Assembly (NCBI RefSeq): GCF_032017025.1
Contig: NZ_DALZQO010000003.1
Location: forward strand, 123,781-187,780
Source of the DNA: Hydrogenoanaerobacterium sp032017025
GTDB lineage: Bacteria > Bacillota > Clostridia > Oscillospirales > Ruminococcaceae
Length of the DNA: 64,000 nt
Direction of reading: 5' to 3'
Part shown: piece by piece, positions 8,545-17,044 of the stretch
Layout of the letters: each line of letters begins with the position of its first letter
Position numbering within the stretch: position 1 is the stretch's first letter
Translations under genes and position numbers: made by a program
The notes under the pieces: generated by a model
Told to the model about the DNA's origin: nothing
What the model saw: the letters and a program-made list of their open reading frames with translations, nothing else
The model's database searches: none

Positions 8545-8857
8545 CCTCTATCCCTCCCAAAATAACCTTATCCAATCTATGCTTGTAACATACCCATTCG
8601 GTAATATACTGCTGATACTGTGCATGCCCCTGCTCGGTAATCGAGTAATAACGGCGGTTTCTACCCTGAAACGGCTGATCGTAGGTGGTTAGGTAACCGT
8701 CCTTTTGCAGCCGCCGCAGCACAGGGTAAAGTGTAGAATCCGATATATCCATTACTTCGCGTACATTTTGTGTTAAAATATACCCGTAGGTATCACCTCG
8801 TGAGAGTACAGCCAGCACACATGCATCCAGCAGTGCCGCACTTAGTCCAAACGTCAT
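8531..8857 (-). CDS. PadR family transcriptional regulator
   Basis: A 108-residue winged-helix repressor of the PadR family: TYGYILTQN in the first helix region, STLYPVLRRLQKDGYL as the recognition helix and wing, and a short C-terminal dimer helix (class s-PadR length). It heads the DUF1700/DUF4097 operon and probably represses its own promoter through the palindrome at 8892-8912. The start ATG follows GAGAGGTGA. Confidence 0.93.
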   Translation of the reverse strand: MTFGLSAALLDACVLAVLSRGDTYGYILTQNVREVMDISDSTLYPVLRRLQKDGYLTTYDQPFQGRNRRYYSITEQGHAQYQQYITEWVCYKHRLDKVILGGIEDDQT

Positions 8858-8891
8858 AAAGCATCACCTCTCATTAATTATATTACGTGCT

Positions 8892-8912
8892 ATATTATAC
8901 GGCGTATAATAT
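8892..8912. promoter_or_regulatory. Perfect 21-bp palindrome, likely PadR operator
   Basis: ATATTATACG, one central base, then CGTATAATAT: perfect 10-bp arms. It covers the -10 element and most of the spacer of the padR promoter, the position expected for an autorepressor site. That PadR binds it is inferred. Confidence 0.75.
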
Positions 8913-8922
8913 TAAATGTCAA
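8894..8922 (-). promoter_or_regulatory. Sigma-A promoter of the padR operon
   Basis: On the minus strand TTGACA (8917-8922) and TATAAT (8894-8899) are 17 bases apart, both matching consensus. The start of transcription would be near 8887, about 30 bases before the padR ATG. Confidence 0.9.
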
Positions 8923-8945
8923 CCAATAATATGTTTTTGGAAAAA

Positions 8946-8979
8946 TAAAAAAAGACTACCCAAACGGATAGTCTTTTTT
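8946..8979 (-). terminator. Terminator of rpmB
   Basis: Minus-strand stem AAAAGACTATCC / GGGTAGTCTTTT with a 5-base loop (one G-U pair) followed by T residues, 17 bases after the rpmB stop. Confidence 0.85.
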
Positions 8980-8995
8980 AAATGCAGATTTCAAC

Positions 8996-9184
8996 TTAGA
9001 TAGCGCGTGTTACTTTACCTGAACGCAGGCAGCGGGTGCAAGCGTGAATGTGGCTGGGAGTACCTTTGACAATCGCCTTAACACGTTTCACATTAGGCTT
9101 CCAAGTTCTGTTGGAACGTCTGTGAGAGTGAGAAACCCTAATACCAAAAGTAACGCCTTTTCCGCAGATGTCGCATTTTGCCAT
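8996..9184 (-). CDS. rpmB: 50S ribosomal protein L28
   Basis: 62-residue L28 with the family's normal length and basic composition (MAKCDICGKGV, SHSHRRSNRTW). CxxC pairs near residues 4-7 and near the C-terminus (CTRC) make it a zinc-binding form. AAGGAGGTGC precedes the ATG. It is a single-gene unit with its own terminator and a long leader. In Bacillus this gene lies next to spoVM, whereas here it is far from it. Confidence 0.97.
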   Translation of the reverse strand: MAKCDICGKGVTFGIRVSHSHRRSNRTWKPNVKRVKAIVKGTPSHIHACTRCLRSGKVTRAI

Positions 9185-9325
9185 AATATCTGCACCTCCT
9201 TACCGACCTAATTTTCTGGCTGTATTTCATGCAGGTAAGGTTACCCGCAAGGTTTAACGCCTTTGATAGATTTAAATGCCGCTTATTCTAAAAAGAATAG
9301 GCGGATTTATAAAGTCAACAGTAGT

Positions 9326-9354
9326 ATACTATCAGATTTACGAAATGAAATCAA
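9326..9354 (-). promoter_or_regulatory. Probable rpmB promoter
   Basis: Minus-strand TTGATT (9349-9354) and TAGTAT (9326-9331) with a 17-base spacer. Both boxes deviate from consensus, so this is tentative. It would give a leader of about 135 bases. Confidence 0.4.
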
Positions 9355-9424
9355 GGGCTTTTGTAAAAATAGTACAGCGAAATATGAATTTTCGGTAAAA
9401 AAAGCTCGTAAACCGCCATTTACC

Positions 9425-9453
9425 TTGTAATTATGCCCTACAATAGGTATAAT
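9425..9453 (+). promoter_or_regulatory. Sigma-A promoter for the protease-scpAB operon
   Basis: TTGTAA (9425-9430), a 17-base spacer and a perfect TATAAT (9448-9453), about 100 bases before the first gene of the cluster. Confidence 0.75.
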
Positions 9454-9552
9454 ATAAAATTAGTAAAGTAGCACAATTTTGCCAAAATACATGTGAAATT
9501 GCGGGGGCGGCACCCGGATAACGGCTACAAAAAGTATGGAGTGATAATTTTT

Positions 9553-10215
9553 ATGAGACTTAGCCTTCAGAGCATATTCATCAGTTTGGTAATGCTGCTG
9601 ACAATTATGCCGATTCACGAGTATGCCCATGCCCTTGCGGCATATAAACTGGGCGACAAAACCGCGCGTTTTAACGGCAGAATGACGCTCAACCCCATTG
9701 CACACCTTGACCTGTTCGGAAGCATCGCGTTTATCTTGTTTGGCTTCGGCTGGGGCAAACCCGTGCCGGTTTACGGCAGCAACCTACGTAACCCCAAACG
9801 TGACATGGCGCTGGTTGCACTTGCGGGCCCGGTTTCCAACGTGCTGTTGGGTGCTGTTTTGGTGACTCTTTATAAGGTGCTGGGTGCGGTGTTTTATAAA
9901 ATCGGTTTTATTACGGGGTTGGCCCAGGGCATTCTGAGTATACTGTTGATACTTGCAAATACCACCATCTACTGGGCGGTGTTCAACCTGATTCCGGTAC
10001 CGCCGTTGGACGGCTCGCGTTTGCTAGAATACGTGCTGCCCCACAAATATTACTTTAAAATCGAGTATTATCAGCGCTACATCTATATTGGTATGCTGCT
10101 GCTCTTGTTTACAGGCGTATTGTCGCGCCCAATACAGTTTGTCTCAAGCTTTTTGCTGCGTTTTGTCGATTTTATTACAATCCCGGTTGATTTGCTCATA
10201 AACTTATTCCTTTAA
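9553..10215 (+). CDS. Site-2-protease (M50) family membrane metalloprotease
   Basis: A 220-residue polytopic membrane protein with the zinc motif HEYAH (HExxH) near residue 22 in the first membrane segment and the second metal-binding LDG motif in IPVPPLDGSRLL about 130 residues later, as in the short YwhC-like M50 family. The ATG at 9553 is preferred to a GTG 60 bases upstream, because the extra residues are charged and not family-like. The context directly before scpA is common in Clostridia. The substrate is unknown. Confidence 0.88.
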   Translation: MRLSLQSIFISLVMLLTIMPIHEYAHALAAYKLGDKTARFNGRMTLNPIAHLDLFGSIAFILFGFGWGKPVPVYGSNLRNPKRDMALVALAGPVSNVLLGAVLVTLYKVLGAVFYKIGFITGLAQGILSILLILANTTIYWAVFNLIPVPPLDGSRLLEYVLPHKYYFKIEYYQRYIYIGMLLLLFTGVLSRPIQFVSSFLLRFVDFITIPVDLLINLFL

Positions 10216-10225
10216 GGAGTAACCT

Positions 10226-10954
10226 ATGGATAAGCTAACGTTCAAGTTGGATCAGTTTGAGGGACCGTTGGATCTCCTGCTGTATCTGATTTCCAAGCAC
10301 AAGCTGAATATTTACGATATTGAGATTGCAAAGCTGCTAGATCAGTATGTCGCGCACATTGATGAAGCACAGTTTCAGAACATGGAGGTTGCGAGCGAGT
10401 TTTTGGAGATGGCGTCGCGTCTTGTTTACATGAAGACGATTTCGCTGCTGCCAAAACATGAGGACGAGGAAGAAAAGCTCAAGCAAGAGCTCACCGGACA
10501 GCTACTGGAATATCAAACCTGCAAACAGGTGGCGGCGTTGCTGGCGCAGCAAAACCGCACAGCCGATTTGTTTGTGCGTGAGCCTATGGAGTTGGAAGCC
10601 GACCTCACCTATACGTTAACGCATTCCCCCAGCGAGCTGATAGCCGCGTATTTAATGACATTGGGTAAGGCACAAAAGCGCCTGCCGCCGCCGGTTACTG
10701 CGTTTTCGGGCATTGTAAAGCACAGGGTGGTGAGCGTTGCCTCCAAAATCATCTTTGTGCTCAAACGCTTGTATAAGCAGCGTCTGGTGCGCTTTGACAG
10801 CCTGTTTGAAGAAAGCGGTGACCGCAGCGAGCTGGTTGCAACCTTTCTCGCGGTGCTCGAGCTGGTAAAAAGTAAACGCGTCACAATATCGGATGATAAT
10901 CAGCAGGTTATGTTCCGCAGGTCAGCTCCTGTGGGCAAAACGGACAGGTCGTAA
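10226..10954 (+). CDS. scpA: Segregation and condensation protein A
   Basis: Kleisin subunit that bridges the SMC heads in the chromosome-organising Smc-ScpAB complex. 242 residues, with the typical N-terminal FEGPLDLLLYLI and the helical KLNIYDIEIAKLLDQY, and a C-terminal winged-helix segment. The ATG follows AAGGAG by 7 bases. Encoded just ahead of its partner scpB. Confidence 0.95.
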   Translation: MDKLTFKLDQFEGPLDLLLYLISKHKLNIYDIEIAKLLDQYVAHIDEAQFQNMEVASEFLEMASRLVYMKTISLLPKHEDEEEKLKQELTGQLLEYQTCKQVAALLAQQNRTADLFVREPMELEADLTYTLTHSPSELIAAYLMTLGKAQKRLPPPVTAFSGIVKHRVVSVASKIIFVLKRLYKQRLVRFDSLFEESGDRSELVATFLAVLELVKSKRVTISDDNQQVMFRRSAPVGKTDRS

Positions 10955-10981
10955 ATGTGTAACAAGGTTGGGTGAAATAAA

Positions 10982-11593
10982 TTGCGGTTAAATAAGATAG
11001 AAAAAATTGCAGAGGCGGTGCTGTTTGCGAGCGGCGAACCGGTTTCGGCGGCGCGGCTGGCGCAGGTGCTGGAGTGCGATATCCCTGTGGCTTACAGCGT
11101 GCTCGACCGTGTACGCGACCACTATGAGGAGCAGGATGGCGCAGTGGAGATTCTGGTGCTGAACGACTGCTACCAAATGGTAACCCGCGAGCTGTATGCC
11201 CCCCACATCCGTGCGGCGCTTGAGATTAAGCGCAACCAGCCGCTTTCACAGGCGGCGCTCGAGGTGCTGGCAATCATTGCATACAATCAGCCGGTAACAA
11301 AAAGTTTTGTAGAGCAGGTGCGTGGTGTAGACAGCGGCAGTGTGGTCAATACTCTGGTTGAGAGGGGACTTGTGGAGGAAAACGGCAGGCTGGAGCTTCC
11401 CGGTAAGCCAGTAGCTTATATTACCACCTCCAACTTTCTGCGCTGCTTTGGGCTGCAAAGCCTCGAACAGCTACCCACGTTACCCTCTGAGAATGACGGT
11501 GAGGATGCTGGCGAAAATGAGATTGAGGGACAGGTCAGTTTTGATGAACAGACAGGAAGCGACCGGATGGCGATGGCTGCTCAGTTGAAATGA
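10982..11593 (+). CDS. scpB: Segregation and condensation protein B
   Basis: Winged-helix partner of ScpA. 203 residues, with AEAVLFASGEPVSAARLA at the N-terminus and EVLAIIAYNQPVTK in the second winged helix, both family signatures. The start must be the TTG at 10982 because an in-frame stop lies 9 bases upstream. The C-terminal 35 residues are acidic and low in complexity. Confidence 0.94.
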   Translation: MRLNKIEKIAEAVLFASGEPVSAARLAQVLECDIPVAYSVLDRVRDHYEEQDGAVEILVLNDCYQMVTRELYAPHIRAALEIKRNQPLSQAALEVLAIIAYNQPVTKSFVEQVRGVDSGSVVNTLVERGLVEENGRLELPGKPVAYITTSNFLRCFGLQSLEQLPTLPSENDGEDAGENEIEGQVSFDEQTGSDRMAMAAQLK

Positions 11594-11603
11594 CGGTGAC
11601 GGT

Positions 11604-12269
11604 ATGATAATTTTTTTGTGCGTTTTGGGTGTGCTGCTTTTCTTGCTGTGCATGCCGGTTTCGGTATGGATTTGCTGGGAGGACAAGCTGCAGGTATGGA
11701 TTGGGTATCTGTTCTTTAAAATACAGGTGAACACGCCCGAGGAGGACGCAGAAAAGCTTGCAAAAGAAGCAGAGAAGCAGGCGAAAAAGGGTGCTGAACG
11801 CGAGCTCAAAAAGAAAGAGAAGCAAACAGGCGGCAAGCCGCAGGCACTTACCGATATGGTTGGCATTGTACTTGATCTGGTACAATCGGCGACGGGCGGG
11901 CTGCGGATGATTTTACGTAATCTGCGCGTATGTGACCTTACGCTGCACATGACCGTTGCCGCTGAAGATGCTTCGGACACGGCGGTGAATTACGGCAAAA
12001 CGAGTGCCTACCTATACGGTGCGTATGCCGCGCTGCAAAATTATATCAAGATGAAACGCGTCGAGCTGGATATCCGACCCGATTTTTTATCGGACGAGGG
12101 GAGTTTTACCCTGCGCTTTTGTGTGCAGATTACCCCGATCATTGCACTGGGTGCGGCGCTGCGCATCGGCGCATCGTTTTTATGGAAGATGATAAAACGC
12201 GGTGCGGCATCTTCCGGTAATCGTACCGCAGCCCCGCAGAAAAAGGAAGAACCGGCAGGGAAAACTTAA
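11604..12269 (+). CDS. DUF2953 domain-containing membrane protein
   Basis: A 221-residue protein with an N-terminal membrane segment (MIIFLCVLGVLLFLLCM), a Lys/Glu-rich helical stretch at about residues 47-75 and a DUF2953 domain after it. This family is usually encoded next to ytfJ in spore formers, as here. A lysine-rich tail ends the protein. The role is unknown; a link to sporulation is suggested by context only. Confidence 0.82.
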   Translation: MIIFLCVLGVLLFLLCMPVSVWICWEDKLQVWIGYLFFKIQVNTPEEDAEKLAKEAEKQAKKGAERELKKKEKQTGGKPQALTDMVGIVLDLVQSATGGLRMILRNLRVCDLTLHMTVAAEDASDTAVNYGKTSAYLYGAYAALQNYIKMKRVELDIRPDFLSDEGSFTLRFCVQITPIIALGAALRIGASFLWKMIKRGAASSGNRTAAPQKKEEPAGKT

Positions 12270-12328
12270 TTGAGATTAGATCAACAAAAATAATTTTAAC
12301 GGCACTTTGCCGTAAGGGGTGTATTTTT

Positions 12329-12739
12329 ATGAGTCAAAGTCAGGGGCACATCGAGGGAATTCTCAGCGCCTCTCTCGAAAATTTGAAAACACTGGTGGAT
12401 GTGAATACGATCATCGGCGATCAGATTATCACGCCTGACGGCACCGTTGTAATTCCTGTATCAAAGGTAAGCTTTGGGTTTGCTTCAGGCGGCTCCGACC
12501 TGCCAACCTCCAAACCCAAGGATATGTTTGGCGGCGGCAGTGGTGCAGGCGTTACGATTCAGCCGCTCGCATTTCTGGTCATCTCCCCGGGTGGCAACGT
12601 GAAAATGCTGCAGATGGAGAAGTTTGATGGCTCAGTCGACCGTGCGGTGAATATGGTGCCCGAGGTGATTGACAAGGTTGCTGCGATGTTCAACAAGCCG
12701 AAAAAGGGCACAGAGCCCTCCGCAGTGCCCGCAGAATAA
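12329..12739 (+). CDS. ytfJ: GerW/YtfJ family sporulation protein
   Basis: A 136-residue protein of the GerW (YtfJ) family, a forespore protein needed for dipicolinate-linked germination in Bacillus. Family marks are the N-terminal LKTLVDVNTIIG, PDGTVVIPVSKVSFGF, and a Gly-rich segment ahead of PLAFLVI. A small hairpin (ACGGCA-CTT-TGCCGT, 12299-12313) ends just before its AAGGGG ribosome-binding site. Confidence 0.9.
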   Translation: MSQSQGHIEGILSASLENLKTLVDVNTIIGDQIITPDGTVVIPVSKVSFGFASGGSDLPTSKPKDMFGGGSGAGVTIQPLAFLVISPGGNVKMLQMEKFDGSVDRAVNMVPEVIDKVAAMFNKPKKGTEPSAVPAE

Positions 12740-12807
12740 TTTAAGAAACAAGCCGCCGTATAGGACAACCAACTGCCCGCATAGATATAAAATCGGGCAG
12801 GTGTTTT

Positions 12808-13938
12808 ATGATGGTTCAAAAAATAGGTTGCTTTGGCTCAATACTGGTCGTTTTTAGTATGTTGCTTTCGGTGCAGGCATATAGCATTGAGGTGAACGCT
12901 AAGGGCGCGGTGCTGATGGATGCACAGAGTGGCAGGGTTTTGTTTGCGCAGAATGAGCGCGAGCGCATGCCAATGGCGAGTACCACAAAAATAATGTCGG
13001 CTCTGCTTACGCTAGAGCAGGAGAACCTTGATGAATACTTTACCGTTGATGCAGATGCGATTCGTGTAGAGGGCTCGTCAATGGGGCTTGTTCCGGACGA
13101 TTCGGTAACACTTCGTGTGTTGGCTGCGGGTATGCTGCTTGCCTCGGGCAACGATGCAGCAAATGCTGCGGCAGTACACATTGCGGGCAGTCGACAGCTG
13201 TTTGTGGAAATGATGAACAAGCGTGCCGAAGAACTTGGCATGGAAGGTACGTCATTTGAAACGCCCTCGGGGCTTGACGGCGACGAACACTACTCCACCG
13301 CTTACGATATGGCACTGTTGGCACAAGCCGCACTAAAAAACGAGGCGTTTGCTGAGATTTGCTCGCAATACCGCATGACACTGGAATACGGGAATCCACC
13401 GTTTAAACGCTGGATGAGAAACCATAATCGGTTGCTGGATGATTATAAAGGCGCAATCGGTGTAAAAACAGGCTTTACCAAAAAGGCGGGTCGATGTCTT
13501 GTATCCGCGGCAGAGCGCGACGGTGTAACGCTGATCGCGGTAACACTTGGCTGCCCCGACGACTGGAGAATGCATACCAAGATGCTGGATTACGGCTTTG
13601 AGCAGCTGAAAAGCACCGATCTTTCTGCCCTGCTGCCGCCGCTGGAGATTGCGGTGGGTGGCGGTGTAAGCAGCAGCGTTGGGCTAGCGCCGCAGGGCGG
13701 GCTGACCGCCGCGCTGGCTGAAGGGGAACAAGTGCGCGTTCAGGCAAAAATTGGAATGAACCGTTTTGTGCTTGCCCCTGTAAAAAAGGGAGCCGCAGTG
13801 GGTGAGGTAGTGCTTACCTTAGATGGCAGAGAGCTTAGACGGATACCGTTGTGCGCTACCGAAGATGTAGCAGCACGGCCGGTTGCAGAAAAGCAAAAAG
13901 GGCTGTTAGAAAGAATCAAAAACTTTTTTCAGAGATAA
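12808..13938 (+). CDS. D-alanyl-D-alanine carboxypeptidase (DacF/DacB type)
   Basis: A 376-residue penicillin-binding protein 5-type serine peptidase that trims peptidoglycan stem peptides. A signal peptide occupies about residues 1-25. The three active-site motifs are STTK near residue 54, SGN near 113 and KTG near 219; a beta-rich C-terminal domain and an amphipathic membrane-binding end (RIKNFFQR) follow. A 7-bp inverted repeat (CTGCCCG/CGGGCAG, 12773-12800) overlaps the SD. In Bacillus the equivalent gene is followed by spmA and spmB; here rluB comes next. Confidence 0.93.
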   Translation: MMVQKIGCFGSILVVFSMLLSVQAYSIEVNAKGAVLMDAQSGRVLFAQNERERMPMASTTKIMSALLTLEQENLDEYFTVDADAIRVEGSSMGLVPDDSVTLRVLAAGMLLASGNDAANAAAVHIAGSRQLFVEMMNKRAEELGMEGTSFETPSGLDGDEHYSTAYDMALLAQAALKNEAFAEICSQYRMTLEYGNPPFKRWMRNHNRLLDDYKGAIGVKTGFTKKAGRCLVSAAERDGVTLIAVTLGCPDDWRMHTKMLDYGFEQLKSTDLSALLPPLEIAVGGGVSSSVGLAPQGGLTAALAEGEQVRVQAKIGMNRFVLAPVKKGAAVGEVVLTLDGRELRRIPLCATEDVAARPVAEKQKGLLERIKNFFQR

Positions 13939-14048
13939 ATGATAAGATTAGGCGCCGCATCTGCCGCAAAGCTGTGCGGTGCTGTAAACAAACTTACGGG
14001 GTTACCCCAGGGATGAACTGCGGGAGCAGTGCAGAAAGGAAGTTTATT

Positions 14049-14921
14049 ATGGCAGAGAAAAAAACAAATGATGGTGTACGCATTCAAAAGGTAATGGCAG
14101 ACAACGGTGTTGCGAGCCGTAGAAAATCGGAAGAGATGATTGAAGCGGGGCTTGTCACGGTGAATGGCAGAAAGGCTATCCTCGGACAGAGGGTGAACCC
14201 CTATCGCGACCTAATCGCGGTGGATGGGCAAAAGCTGATTACCAACGTGAAAAAGCACCGCTATTATATTGCGCTGAATAAGCCGCGCGGCTATGTTACT
14301 ACCCTAAATGATGAGATGGACCGCAAATGCGTCGCCGAGCTTGTAGAGAATGTACCGGAGCGCGTCTACCCCATTGGCAGACTGGACAGAAACTCCGAGG
14401 GGCTTTTGCTGTTTACCAACGACGGAGAGTTTGCCAATCAGGTGATGCATCCCAAGTTTCATATCAATAAAGCATACCGTGTTACGGTGCGCCCCGATGT
14501 AACCGACAAGCAGGCAATGCAGCTTGCCGAAGGTGTGATGGTTGACGGTGTAAGAACCGCACCCGCGCAGGTGACGGTGCTCACCAAAGAGCCCGGGCGT
14601 GTTGTGATGCAGATTGTGATTACCGAGGGCAGAAACCGTCAGATTCGTAAAATGTGCGAGGCGGTGGGGCTTGAAGTTGCACGCCTGAAAAGGACAAGCA
14701 TTGGGCCGGTGCGCCTTGGTATGCTGCAGCCCGGCGAGTGGCGTGAACTGACCGAGCCGGAGCTGAACGCGCTTGGCTCGTCTATCCGCAGCGCGCAGCA
14801 GCAGGCTGCGGCAAATTCCAACAAAGCAAAAGCGAGCAAGCCCCGCGGCAGCTGGGGTAGCGGAAACAACCGTGCAGAAAAAAAGCCGGCCGATAAGCGC
14901 ACCTATAAAAAGGTGAAATAA
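14049..14921 (+). CDS. rluB: 23S rRNA pseudouridine synthase, RluB family
   Basis: A 290-residue RsuA/RluB-type enzyme. An S4 RNA-binding domain is at about residues 12-58 (RIQKVMADNGVASRRKSEEMI). The catalytic aspartate is in GRLDRNSEGLLLF near residue 118, and GRNRQIRKM is the conserved late motif. A basic, Ala/Lys-rich tail of about 55 residues is an extension to the core. The ATG at 14049 follows GAAAGGAAG; the longer upstream frame overlaps dac and is not coding. Confidence 0.93.
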   Translation: MAEKKTNDGVRIQKVMADNGVASRRKSEEMIEAGLVTVNGRKAILGQRVNPYRDLIAVDGQKLITNVKKHRYYIALNKPRGYVTTLNDEMDRKCVAELVENVPERVYPIGRLDRNSEGLLLFTNDGEFANQVMHPKFHINKAYRVTVRPDVTDKQAMQLAEGVMVDGVRTAPAQVTVLTKEPGRVVMQIVITEGRNRQIRKMCEAVGLEVARLKRTSIGPVRLGMLQPGEWRELTEPELNALGSSIRSAQQQAAANSNKAKASKPRGSWGSGNNRAEKKPADKRTYKKVK

Positions 14922-14933
14922 GGGGGCAACATA

Positions 14934-15311
14934 ATGCTTGAGCTGAGAAAAACCGAGAACGAAGATGCTGTGCGCAGCTTTTGCCAGTACTCCAACCTGC
15001 TGTATACCGATGAATACGAGAGCTATGCCGCGCTTGACCGCGGCAAGCTGGTGGGCTACTGCATTTTTCAGCTGGGCGGAACGCTCACCATTGTGGATGT
15101 CGGTGTGAAAGAGGAATACGGAGCGGAGCTGTGTGACGGATTGGTACGTGCGGTGTTTCACTACGCGAGCGCAAGCGGGGTGAATAGCGCGATTTTTGCC
15201 GATGTATTTGATGATGACATATGGAAATTATTGCAACCTTATGGGTATACTGACAAATCTGTACATGATATTGATAATTTTTTGTCAAATTGTAAAAAAT
15301 GCGGCCATTAA
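14934..15311 (+). CDS. Small GNAT-like protein
   Basis: A 125-residue protein resembling a minimal GNAT acetyltransferase fold: GKLVGYCIFQLGGTLTIVDVGV fits the central strands and GLVRAVFHYASASG fits the helix after the acyl-CoA loop. The canonical Q/RxxGxG/A pyrophosphate loop is replaced by EEYGAEL, so CoA binding is unsure. It is 12 bases after rluB and probably cotranscribed. The C-terminus ends in CKKCGH. Function not assigned. Confidence 0.6.
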   Translation: MLELRKTENEDAVRSFCQYSNLLYTDEYESYAALDRGKLVGYCIFQLGGTLTIVDVGVKEEYGAELCDGLVRAVFHYASASGVNSAIFADVFDDDIWKLLQPYGYTDKSVHDIDNFLSNCKKCGH

Positions 15312-15333
15312 GCGAAGAAACGGCATAAATCTA

Positions 15334-15362
15334 TTGTGCTTATAAATGGAACGGTGTATAAT
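15334..15362 (+). promoter_or_regulatory. Promoter of the biotin carboxyltransferase operon
   Basis: TTGTGC (15334-15339), 17 bases, then a perfect TATAAT (15357-15362). The leader of about 165 bases contains a small hairpin (GAACG..CGTTC) and no riboswitch that I recognise. Confidence 0.75.
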
Positions 15363-15532
15363 ATATACTGGTTACATTTTCGGTTTTCTAGCATAATTTG
15401 GTTTTTAAGCCGAATTTTGCAGGCAGAGAACGGAAGATGAAGCGTTCTTTGCGTGTGGTAGCGTTAATACGGCCGCGTAAAAGAACCTTGTGTAGTTTCT
15501 AATTAATTTATGGTTTATAGAATGGAGGAAAA

Positions 15533-16966
15533 ATGATGAGTGCTGATAGCAAAATAAACATCTTGGCAGGCGCTCGTGAAAAGGCGGTTAAGGCTTCTCC
15601 CGCCCGCGAGAGATTGGCTCTCCTTTTGGACGAGGGCAGTTTTACCGAGCTTGATGCTTTTGCAAAAGCAGGGGGCGGCAGCGCAGGCGTTGTAACAGGT
15701 TACGGCGCTGTGGAAGGCACCACCGTGTTTGTATTTGCGCAGGATAAGACCGAGGCGAGCGGCGCAGTGGGTAAGGTGCAGGCTGCGAAAATTAAAAAGG
15801 TCTATGAATTGGCAGTGAAAACCGGAGCACCGGTCGTAGGTATTTACGATTCGTTTGGTGCAGCCTTAAAAGAGGGCAATGACGCGCTTGCCGCATATGG
15901 CGAGATGCTGCTGTGGAGCAACAACCTTTCCGGTGTGGTTCCGCAGATTTCTGTGATTGCGGGCACCTGTGCAGGTACTGCTGCTATGATGGCAGCCAGC
16001 GCAGACCTTGTCGTGATGAGTGAAGAAGCTGAGTTTTTCTTAACTGCCCCATCCATCGAGAAAGCAAACGGTGCTTCTGTGGCGGGTGCAGGCTCGGCTG
16101 CAAACGCAGCGAAAGCCGGTGTGGCACATCTTGTCGCCAAAACCACCGAAGATGCCATTGCGAAAGCTAAGCATCTGGTTTCAATGTTGCCCCAAAACAA
16201 CCTCTCCGCGCTGCCTATTTTTGATTTTGCTGCAAAAGCAGACACCGAGGCTGCTTTAAGAGCAGCTTGCGAAAGCGGCGAGTTAGACGCGGCTGCGATT
16301 GTGGAAAACATATTTGATGCAGGCAGCGTAGTGGAGCTGATGCCGGAATACGGCAGCAAGGGCGCATACATTGCGCTGGCTACCATTGGCGGCTTTACCT
16401 GCGGTGTTGCCTCCACAAAGGGTGGCCCACTGTGCAGAAAGAATTGCAAAAAGCTCGCTTTGCTGATGCAGCTTTGCGACGCTTACCAGATTCCGGTTAT
16501 TACCTTTGTAAACGCCAGCGGCTTCCTTGCAGATGCTGAGGCAGAGCTCGCAGGTCTTGCAAAATATGCTGCAACACTGGCTCATGTTTATGCCGAGGCT
16601 ACCACCCCAAAAATTGCAGTGATTACCGGTAAGGCCTACGGTGCTGCTTACATCGCGTTGGCAGGCAAAAACTCCAATGCCGACATTGCTCTGGCTTGGC
16701 CCTCTGCCGTTATCTCGGCACTCGAGCCTGCAACCGCAGCTGCAATTCTGCATGCGGATGATGTGAGCGCAACCAAGGATATGGCTGCCATTACCGCCGA
16801 TTATATTGCGAATGAGGCAAGCCCCTACAAGGCGTGCGAGGATGGTTATGTGGATGATGTGATCGACCCCGCCAACACCCGCGATATGCTGATTTCCGCT
16901 TTGGATATGCTTTCAGGCAAGCGCGTAAGCAAGCTGCCGAAAAAGCACAGCAACATGCCTCTGTAA
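15533..16966 (+). CDS. Acyl-CoA carboxyltransferase subunit (MmdA/12S-like), divergent
   Basis: A 477-residue member of the crotonase-fold carboxyltransferases (MmdA, PccB, transcarboxylase 12S). The N-half shows LLDEGSFTELDAF, GVVTGYGAVEG and a DSFGAALKEG segment. The C-half shows AEATTPKIAVITGKAYGAAYIA and ALAWPSAVIS. The glycine pairs that normally build the two oxyanion holes are altered: the usual SGGAR is SFGAA, AGPCAGG is AGTCAGT, RKAYGGAY is GKAYGAAY. It may carboxylate or decarboxylate an acyl-CoA, together with the BCCP and 5S-like proteins downstream. GGAGG precedes two adjacent ATGs (15533, 15536). Confidence 0.8.
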   Translation: MMSADSKINILAGAREKAVKASPARERLALLLDEGSFTELDAFAKAGGGSAGVVTGYGAVEGTTVFVFAQDKTEASGAVGKVQAAKIKKVYELAVKTGAPVVGIYDSFGAALKEGNDALAAYGEMLLWSNNLSGVVPQISVIAGTCAGTAAMMAASADLVVMSEEAEFFLTAPSIEKANGASVAGAGSAANAAKAGVAHLVAKTTEDAIAKAKHLVSMLPQNNLSALPIFDFAAKADTEAALRAACESGELDAAAIVENIFDAGSVVELMPEYGSKGAYIALATIGGFTCGVASTKGGPLCRKNCKKLALLMQLCDAYQIPVITFVNASGFLADAEAELAGLAKYAATLAHVYAEATTPKIAVITGKAYGAAYIALAGKNSNADIALAWPSAVISALEPATAAAILHADDVSATKDMAAITADYIANEASPYKACEDGYVDDVIDPANTRDMLISALDMLSGKRVSKLPKKHSNMPL

Positions 16967-17044
16967 AGATTCTTTAGTGCATAAAAAGCAGGGCGTTTTG
17001 AAACGCTTGAAAGATACATCAATTATAAACGAGGAGGATTTATC

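Larger units (their letters stand above)
9185..9552. other. Gene-free divergent control region between rpmB and the M50 protease gene
   Basis: About 370 bases with no supportable gene. It holds an inverted repeat at 9279-9304 (CCGCTTATTC / GAATAGGCGG) inside the rpmB leader, a likely rpmB promoter at 9326-9354 on the minus strand, an AT-rich centre and the rightward promoter at 9425-9453. I recognise no known riboswitch or ribosomal-protein leader motif. Confidence 0.6.

Noticed and set aside
9185..9324. rpmB leader as a riboswitch or ribosomal-protein autoregulatory RNA
   Set aside because: Only one 10-bp inverted repeat is evident and no known leader motif is matched.
13939..14016. 25-codon frame directly after the dac stop (starts MIRLGAASAAKL)
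   Set aside because: No Shine-Dalgarno, very short, and only a faint resemblance to membrane-protein starts; could be a relic where spmA/spmB lie in Bacillus, but I cannot support a gene.
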